From Stramonita haemastoma (taxonomy: Eukaryota; Mollusca; Gastropoda; Neogastropoda; Muricidae): DNA of 64,000 bases. The notes beneath the pieces were generated by a model that was given only the letters and a program-made list of their open reading frames with translations, was not told where the DNA came from and ran no database searches. The stretch spans positions 69,343,017 through 69,407,016 of the forward strand of contig CM060318.1 of assembly GCA_030674155.1 (NCBI GenBank), read 5' to 3'. Of this stretch, positions 14,563 through 23,800 are shown one piece after another (position 1 is the first letter of the stretch; the number at the start of each line of letters is the position of its first letter). Position numbers and translations under genes: made by a program.

Positions 14563-16176
14563 CACCAACAGGCGTGTGTGCACATATATGTGTATAAACT
14601 TATGTAATATATATTAGGTATGTGCATATATTATCTAGTACATTAATAAATCTCAAAGCTATTCTAAAAAAAACAAAAAAACCCCAAGAATATCAGTTTT
14701 CTTATATAACCCATTGTTGTGGTTAGGACTGTCTGTGTTGCTGGCTCTTGTCTAATGTGATATGAAGTACTTACTCATAGATTGACAGTGTATGTGTGCA
14801 TGCATGTGTCAGGATGTTCTGGCTTTATGTTTGCAAATCAGTGTGCTCTTGCTTTCTGCTGTCTGCCAAAGAGAAATTATGATGAAAATCTGTGATTGCT
14901 GACACAGAGAGAATGTCAGATAGATAAGAGAGTCAATTGAGATGATGAGGGATTTTTGTTCAGATTGATTCAGCGTTTCAAGTGTGAAGACGTTGGTGGT
15001 CAGTCAGTCAGTCAGCAGTGCTGAATGAAGAGAAGGGAGTGTGGCTGTGGCTGTGTGCAGGTGCTTTTCCGGCTGAACCTGCTGGTGGTGGTGCTGTGCT
15101 TTGTGATGAACCGCCCCTACCAGTTCTACTACTTCGTGCCCCTGGTCTCCTTCTGGTTCCTGGTCATCTACCTCCTCATGGTCATCTGGCCCCACATCAC
15201 ACAGGAGTCGGTGGAAGGTCCGTCAGCTGCCTTAGTTCATGGGAGGGGGTCAGAATGCCTTTACTGAGTGTATTTCATTACGTAGTTTGCATAGCTCTTG
15301 AATGTCCAATGTAGAGTGTTGCAGAAAAGTTGTTGCATTGTGACTGCGTTCATGTCTTATGCTCACAAACATGCATGTGTGTGCTTAGGCATGGGTGCAT
15401 ATAAATATACACATACATGTGAGTGCATACACATACAGACAGGTGCACAAACACAAGCATGCACACAAATGCATGGTGAGAACGGATGACGAAAATTTAC
15501 AAAACTGCATACACATGGGGACAGGATGTAAAAAAAGCACAGGAGTGCTTATTCCACTATCCTCAAAGTAAAAGAATGAATAAATAAATAAATATGTTCT
15601 ATGTCTTGACTGGCATTTGGTTTCTCTTATCTCTAGCTTCTTTCTGCAGTATTTGGTCTCCTCTTCTACAAGGGTGTGATTGCCCTGAATGTGAGGAGAT
15701 ATAGCCAGTATGCTATTCATTTGCTCATTGAACCTCCCATCTCTAGTTATTTTAGTCATCGCATAAGAGGGATAGGGATGACTCTAAATGGATTATTATA
15801 AAGTGAACTCAGTTGACATGCAGGCAAGCACATCTGACAGCTCTGATGTCTCATAAAAAACCAACAAAAAAGCACTGATGTCTCTTTAGGGAGATTTATT
15901 ATGAACTGAAAACACGAGGTAGATAGCTTGACTGCATTGCCTGCCGATATCTTGATTAATTTATGTGCCTAACAGCAGTTATTTTCTTTGTTTCAGCCAA
16001 CATTTTGCACTATTTCTACATGGTGATCAAGTTGATCATCCTTATTGTTGTCATCTCCCTCTTCTATCTCTCTGAGGTAGGTCAAAAGTAGACTACTGTG
16101 TTTGTGTTTAAAACTCAGTTACTCAGCAACAGTTGATGTTAAGACAGTCTGCTTATTTCTGTCATTATACATAGCA

Positions 16177-16253
<77 letters not shown>

Positions 16254-17823
16254 GTTTTGTTTTTGTAGTGTGGGGTTTTTTTTGGTTTTGATTTGTTTTG
16301 CTTATTTTTGAAAATCTGGCAAGAGATATATGGTACATTTTTAGTTATGGTGTAAACTGTAGACATGAAAGTATTTAACTTCCACTTGTGTAATTGTCCA
16401 TGTGTTCTGTTGATATCTTAAGGGCAGAAAGCCATATGTATTCTGAAGTAAAATAAATGCATCCATTGAACATTAGGATGGTTGAGTTAGGAAGCTGTTT
16501 ATTTAGTTTTTTTCTTCAGTCATAATGATTGTAATGTGGGATTGAAATAGATCTGTTGAGGGATAGGGAGGAAGGTGTGGGGGGGGGTAGTTTACTACAT
16601 GCTTTAATATATTTTTTATTTTGAACACTTTTTCAAGATAGAGCACTGCCTGTATATTTTAAAGAAGCTAGAGTGTTGCATGGTGTGTGCAGGTGTTTTT
16701 TGAAAAGGTGTTCCTAACGCGCCCATTCAAAGGCCTCTTTGTCACCTCAGATGACTCCATACACGAGTGGCGCTTCCGCTGGCAGCTGGACCGCATGGTA
16801 GGTAACGTGCACCGGGCATCTCACCCACAGTGCAGGTCATACTCTTCAACCTATGTGCTCACCACTCTCTGCAAGTTTTCTTTTTATCACTGCAGATATT
16901 CAGTACATGCTCAAATGCTGTATTTTGCAATATCATAGATTCTTTTATTATTTATTTATGTTAGGAGTAACTGTCTTTGCTAGATGTGCAAGGGAGCCTT
17001 TTAGAGTTGGTGACTGTATTTGCTTAGAATATTTGGGGCTGTCATTTGTCTTCATAGATGAAAAAACAAAACTCAGTTGTTGTGTTTTAACATACAGCAG
17101 AATCATACAAATGACGGAGCCACTCCTACAGTGAACAGCAGTAATGAGCCTCTACTGGTGGTTTGTTGAGGAAAAGTAAAGCATCTGTGTATGCTCGTTT
17201 AGTTGGTGACAGTCTGGAGGAAAAAAAACACCCAACACATGTCCTCTGCTGTCTGCACATGTATACGTTTAGGGGTAAAAAAAAAAAATTTAAACTTGGA
17301 GCAAGAACATGAATGTTTTGATTAAAATTGTATAACAAAGCAACCCCCAAAAAGTATCTTTCACTGAAATGAAAAATAGTAAAGGCATTTAAAAATGTAA
17401 AACAAGAAAATTTTTAAAAAGAAGAAAAATGGAGACTAAAGCTAAACATTAACCCCAGAAGTGCTGAATTTCCCTCTTAACCAATTAAAATCTTCCTTGC
17501 TTATGCGTGTTGAACGATGTTCAACCCTTTCTGTGGCTCCACAATGGCCTTAACATTCAATGGGTGACCTTTGAAAAATGAAAGTGAGCCTTCAATTTCA
17601 ACCATCTGCGTCATCCTGGAATATTCCGGGATCTGCTGTATGGTTGTGAAAGGTTGTCCAGAATATTCTGGGAACTGCACTACTAGGTTTAAGTTAAATC
17701 ACATCAAAGAATGTTTACTGGGTTCCGTCTGAAGGTGTGCATGTATTCATCAGCCAGCATGGATTCGATTATGCGAGAAATGTGACAGCAGTTTCTGTAG
17801 ACTTGATATATTGATCTAAACAC

Positions 17824-17886
<63 letters not shown>

Positions 17887-20800
17887 CTCCTCCAAGTAGT
17901 TGTATAAATAAGTGTTTTTATCTCTTAATTAATTTTAACTGAGCATCATGGCCAGATAAAGGATCTTGTCAGCTGAACAATGAATAGATTTTTTTCTTAG
18001 GCAAAAAGTGTATGGCTTTGCAGATAAAAAGGGTTTGGAAATGTTCGTTACGCTGTTTCAGTTAAACCTGAAGATGTGATTGATTTAGCTTTGTGTTTAC
18101 AGCTATGTCTGACAAAAGTGTAATTATAGGTTTGTGAATGATCAGTGTGATTGGTGATGTGTGAAGTGGAACTGCTTGCTTGTATCAAGAAACATTTACA
18201 GTGATGCCTTTGCGCATAATCTCTGTGACTGATTTGTATGAAGTGCGGTGTATAAGCTTCATATGCAATATACCACTGTAACAGGTTATTGAAGACCAGA
18301 TGGTAAGAGCTCAGGGAACTGTTTGAGTGAAGTATCCTGTAGTTCAGGGTTTCTGTATACTGCCTTTCATGTGGGTGGCCATGTATATGTGGGTGTGACT
18401 GTAGATTTTGTCCTTTCTTTGTTAAATTACATTACTTTAAAAAAAAAAAAAAAGAGAAAGAAATTATGAAAATCAACAGAAAATCAAATAAAATAAACTT
18501 AAAATATGTAGAAGACACTTTGAAATAAAGAACTGATTTAGAAGGTAGTAGTATTAAAGGGGGGACAGGATAGCTCAGTGGTCAGAGCCCTCGCTTTCTC
18601 AAAGTTAAGGTTAAGCCACATTGAACATGGTTACCAAGTGGATGGGTGACCGTTTGGGCACTTTGGCTTCAGTACAGTCCCCTCAATTCACCCAGCTGTA
18701 AGTGGGTTTTTGCCCTCTTTTGGGTCAGAGGAGGTAAAGCAGTGAGGGAGAGGAGATGGGTGCTGGCCTCTTTAGAAGCTGATGGCTCTGATGCCTCCCT
18801 CCCCAACGACTGCATTGGTTATTGGAACATTTTTACCTTTTTGACCTAGTTTTAAAAGCACAGTAATATAATGATTTTTAATCTTTTATTTTTCTTGTTC
18901 ATCAAAATTTTATGTATATTGAAGTGGTGACATGTTATACAATAATTCTGAAAGAATATCAATTTTTTAAAATAAATTTCTGACCACTTTCGTGATGCAG
19001 ATTTATGTAATTTTATTTTGTTTTGTTTTTCTTCAAGTAACTAGATAAGATTTTACTGTCATTGAAAAATATGTGAGGAAATATTTTAAGCAAAAAAATT
19101 GGTGTTGAGTATAGGTCTGATGAGATCAAGCTAGTACCGATTCAAAATATGATGATGAGGAAAAGAAATATGTATTGTATGCTAATATGTATATCAAGTG
19201 TTTTAAAGAGCTCAGACTTTAAGGTTTCTGATATTTGTCAATGTTCTATATTCATCATATTATGTTCAGAAACAAAGTGGGCACCTAACTAACCCAAATC
19301 AGCTAATTCCTGTTAAGAAGCAACAGTCATCAAAAATCTGTGCATGATTGCAGAAATGATTAGTAACCAGAATTGAATGAACAAAATTTGTCATTGTTCA
19401 AAGAAAAGACTTAATTTTTTTCTTTTAAAGCAGATACAGAATGAAACAGATTTTTTTTTTTTTTGGGGGGGGGGGGGGTCATATTGTGTTACAAGCCATT
19501 ACTTCCATTGACTGAGAGCTTTTGTGTTCCTGCTCCTTTTCTCCCTCTTCTGAAAGCCCCCTAACCATCTCATAATGATATCACTCTTGCCATAGTGTTA
19601 AAACAGCCATGTATTTCACACTACCTGTTTTACTGGTAATTTTGATGACTGTTGCTTGAAATGTTACCATTTCAATAACTTTACACATTCACACTAATTT
19701 TATGCTGCACATGTTACAGTCTGATTAGTCGATTTGACTGTTCCAGGGTGGAAATGTATCATGTCAGAAATAAGAAATTTGATATCATCTATCAGTACAG
19801 TAGTGGAGTGTTGTTTTTTTTGTCCAGAGAAATGCATGTCTGTTCACCTTGTGAGTCAAATTCTGCTAGTTGTTTACAGGGGTTATTTTGATTGTGGTTG
19901 GGGAGGGGGGGGGGGGGGGGGAGGTTGTTGGTGTTTTTTTTGTGCATCCTTTCTTTACCTGCCGCCGCGGTAGTCGAGTGGTTAGGGCGTTGGACTCGTA
20001 ATCTAAAGGTTGCGGGTTCGATCCCAGCTGTCGGCTATGGCGTTGTGCCCTTGGAAAAGGCACTTTACGGCTATTTTCTCACCCCACCCAGGTGTAAAAG
20101 GGGTACCAACCTTGTGTTGGGGGTTAACCCTGCGATAGACTGGCGTCCTATCCAGGGGGGAGTCTATGACTCTCAGTCGCTTAGCGCCACAGAAACCGGG
20201 ATAAGCACCGGCCTGATGAGCCTTAGGCTCGGGACAGACTTTAACTTAACTTTCTTTACCTGTATGTAAACCTAAAGGAATAACTACACATTTATGTTTT
20301 GAAATAGTAGGCAAACTGAGAATTGTCTAACTCATGCATCTGCAGTAATATCACATGTTTTAAGCATTTTCGTCAGTATCTGTCAGTATAAACAGCATCC
20401 CCACCACCTGGAAATTCTGTGCTAGGAACTCCCTCTTTTCTATCCCTCTCTTTGTTTCTGCCCTCCATTTCTTCCTGTCACCTCCTTGTCTATTTTCTGC
20501 CTTCTTGGTCAAATCTCCTGCCTCTTTTTCAGAAAGATTTGAAACAATAGTTGCTGTCTGAGTGTTGGAAGAAGAAAACATAGTGTATCATATTCTGGAA
20601 CATTTACAATGAACCAGCACTGTATAGAGGTCAAGAGTCTAAGGAAGAGTGCCAGCTTGGGCTACAGCAGAGGACCACTAGAAACTGCAGATGATGTGCA
20701 GGGCCACAGACACTGTACTGTTCTTCTCTAGAAGGTGGGGGTGGTAATAAAACAGAAACTTTTAAATCACAGCAAAAAAGAACAACATCAAAAGTTTCTA

Positions 20801-23800
20801 AGAAACATTTGAGACTTAGATGTTGTGTATAGAGTAAGGAGTTAAAGGAACTATTTACAGTATTTTCTGCATAAAGGGGTGTGGAATACTTGAAAGCAGT
20901 AGGGAAAATGTTTGTAGCATTTAGAAATTGAAGTGTTGTGTGTGCTGCCTGTGGACAGAGTGTGGTGTATGGAATCCTGTTTGCCTTTGGCTATCAAGTG
21001 ATGCTGCGCTACAAATGGATCGAGGACAACCACAGCCAGCACCTCTTCTCTCGACCCATCTCCTGGGCCCTCTGTCTGCTTGGCCTTGTGGGCATTGGGG
21101 TTAGTGCCTGGTCACCTTTTACTCTTTTCTTACAGCTTTTAATGCATGTATATCCAGTACAGTGTAATAACTCATAGTTCAGACAGGTGAATTTTGTTGT
21201 TGCACATTCTCAAGCACAAGCATCATGGGGGTCATCCATAATATGCACTCTGTTTCACTCATCATACCTGGGAATCTCTGTGAGACCATATGTCACTCAC
21301 TGAATGAGCAGTTTGCCAGTGTGGCTGTATTCAGTTACCCTGCCCTACATCACATGCAGCAATACTCTTACTTCAGAGGATGGATGAATTTTGAATCTAC
21401 AGGAAGCATCAGCAGACATGGATGGGATGAACGTATTAAGATGGCTGGCTGTCACAGAGAAGAAGGGTTCAGCATAGACAGCATGATTATACCCTGGCTA
21501 GAAACACTTCCTGGATAAGCTGATGCTCCTGCAGAAAAAATCGAAAAAGCTGTAGAGTATTCTGGATAATTATGCCAATGCATACTCACTAGTTTGTGTT
21601 TGGTCTTTTTGTTATTTATTTAAATTTATTTTTAGATTAAGTTCAGATTTTTATTCTGAGGACTGAGAGAATGGTCTTCTGAAGTCTGTATCATATCTTT
21701 TGCCTGTGTTCAGGCAGGTAGATACATTTTACTTTAACTCTTTTAAAGAAAAAAAGTCCTTATGCTTCCTTGATTTCTAGGGTGTATTCAAGGAACAATC
21801 ACTAAAAGTCAGCAATGTGATCCGCCATATTCTACAGTAACAGTCATACAGGCATGTCAAATCATGTGGGAAGAAACAGATGTAGCAATATCATGAACTG
21901 AAGAAAAATTCCATATATGGTAGGGTTTTGGTTTCTTTTTCACTTTTTACATGAAAAAAAATTGGGGGGGGAGGGGAATCAGATTTTAAAAGTTGGGTTG
22001 ACTTCATGTGTGTTTCAGAGTTACGTGGTCTTCTCCTTCCTGTGCAGCAGTAAGCCACAGTGTAATGATGTTCATTCCTACATTGTCTTCATTCCGGTGA
22101 GCATGTCTTATTACACTCTGTGTGTCTGTCTGTGTGTGAGTGTGTGTGTGTGTGCTTGCTCTTGCTTGTATGCACTTACTTGTATAGGTGTCATATAATT
22201 AAGTACATGTATGGGAATATACCTGTGTGTGTGTGTGAATTATTGACTAAATTTGCACACTGTACTTCAGATATTTATTGAGAAGTTCTTTGTGTGTGTA
22301 CTTGTTCACTCCTTCCTCACTTGCTCATAAACACACAAATTGGGCCATGAAATGTGTCACATTGCACCTAACCCACGTTTCTGTTAGCAGTGATTTGAGG
22401 CAGATAGGGGTCAGGTTGCTGACTTTGAGACTTCAGTTAATAATAAAACTGTAAGCTCTCTTGTACCTTTTATGGAAGTATCAAGATGTAATTTTGTTTC
22501 CGCATACTTTAAAAACGTGTTTAAAATCACCCAGCCCCTCATCGTGACCACCTATCACGATGCAGAATTTGTCATTTTCGCATTTTGTCACTTCCTGGAG
22601 TCCAGCATTTCAATTTGTAGTCATTTTTCATAAAATTGTTCGGTTTCCAATCTGTTTTGTTTTATTGAATAGCGTTTTTAGAATTTTTAATTATTATATA
22701 TTCATGAAATTCTTATAGATGCATGAAATGTTAAATTATTAATTTTTTAAAATAAAAATTGGCCTCCGTACGTACAGTGTGACTCATGTGATGGAGGGTT
22801 ACATGTTATGGATAAAACATGTTTGATTCACACTCAGGTGCTTTTGCCGTTGATGTCATTTTCACTGCATTGACTTTCTTTCATGATGGTAATAGAATGC
22901 TATTTTGGCATGGTGGTTTTGTTGTCATAGATCATATCGTACATATTGTTGAGGAATGTCCCGGGGTGGCTGCGGACCCGATACAGCACCTTCTTCGCCT
23001 GGTTCGGCAAGATCTCCCTGGAGGTAAAGACACACCTTTCACTGCTTCACTGATCCTCCACACACAGAAAGATCTTTCTCTTTACTAATTACATCCTGTG
23101 TGCATAGTTTGTTTTTCTAACCCTGTTCCTTAGTTAGTGCGCAGAGGTTCACCAATGGTGAGACTTTTGGCTATGCTTTTACCCACCTGAAGGTAGCTTA
23201 TACCTACTTCAGGGGTCATCAGATTTGACTTGCCCAGACTCTGCTGCAACAACCCCCCCCCCCCCCCCCCCCCCTAAGGAGTTAAGGCAGAAATCAGATG
23301 AGATCTAGTATTTCTCTGCTGGGATCAGCATGTAGAGTGCTACCCATCTGATCCACCACTCTCCTTCACTGGCTGACTTTCCTGTCTCTCTCCTCTGTTT
23401 CTGTTTCTCCAAGAGGACAGATGCTCACAGCTGGGTGGAGTGGAGTTCTTGGAATAGGGCTGTGCTGTCACTTGTTTGATAGCAACCTGTAAAACTGCAG
23501 GACAGGGGTAGGGAGAAGAAGTGATCCAGTAGAAGGTGTTAGCATCAAAACTGTTCTGAAAATTGACTTAGTGTTTCAAATTTGTGGTTAAGAAAAAAAA
23601 CAAAAAGAGGGGGGGAGGGGATGTTGAAAAGAAAAACATATGTAGAAAATTTAGATGAACTTGGGTTTTCAATTATGCTGACTACTGTAGAAAGGATAGG
23701 AGTTCTTTTTCTTTCTCCCCCCCATTTTTTTTTCTTCCTTTTTTTAAAACCTTTTTTAAAGTGTTGAATCAGGAAGCTGCTCATGTCATTTTCTTTATCT

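Larger units (their letters stand above)
4179..15060. other. CASD1: CASD1 intron 6 (10.9 kb)
   Basis: No coding exon is supported. It holds a tail-3 SINE on the minus strand (6730-7070), two tail-2 modules (11040-11125; 12205-12590, with tRNA head), several CA/TG microsatellites (7269-7870, 13208-13275, 13859-13980, 14443-14568) and homopolymers (T 4783-4806, G 8471-8482, A 9496-9513, G 13629-13654). The stretches 4810-6700, 8720-10700 and 10860-11030 show nothing beyond AT-rich unique sequence. Confidence 0.8.

Noticed and set aside
18601..18665. 5S rRNA gene
   Set aside because: Only the 3' half of the internal promoter region matches; the rest of 5S is absent and a tRNA-like head precedes it.
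19970..20040. tRNA gene call on SINE heads (also at 39610, 48790, 24165)
   Set aside because: A- and B-boxes are present, but the heads do not close into a cloverleaf acceptor stem and are joined to SINE bodies.
19892..20269. 125-codon ORF ending in ...[15 protein letters not shown], and the similar ORF at 48833-49069
   Set aside because: They lie within the V-like SINE, a non-coding element; the frame is shared only because the copies are young.
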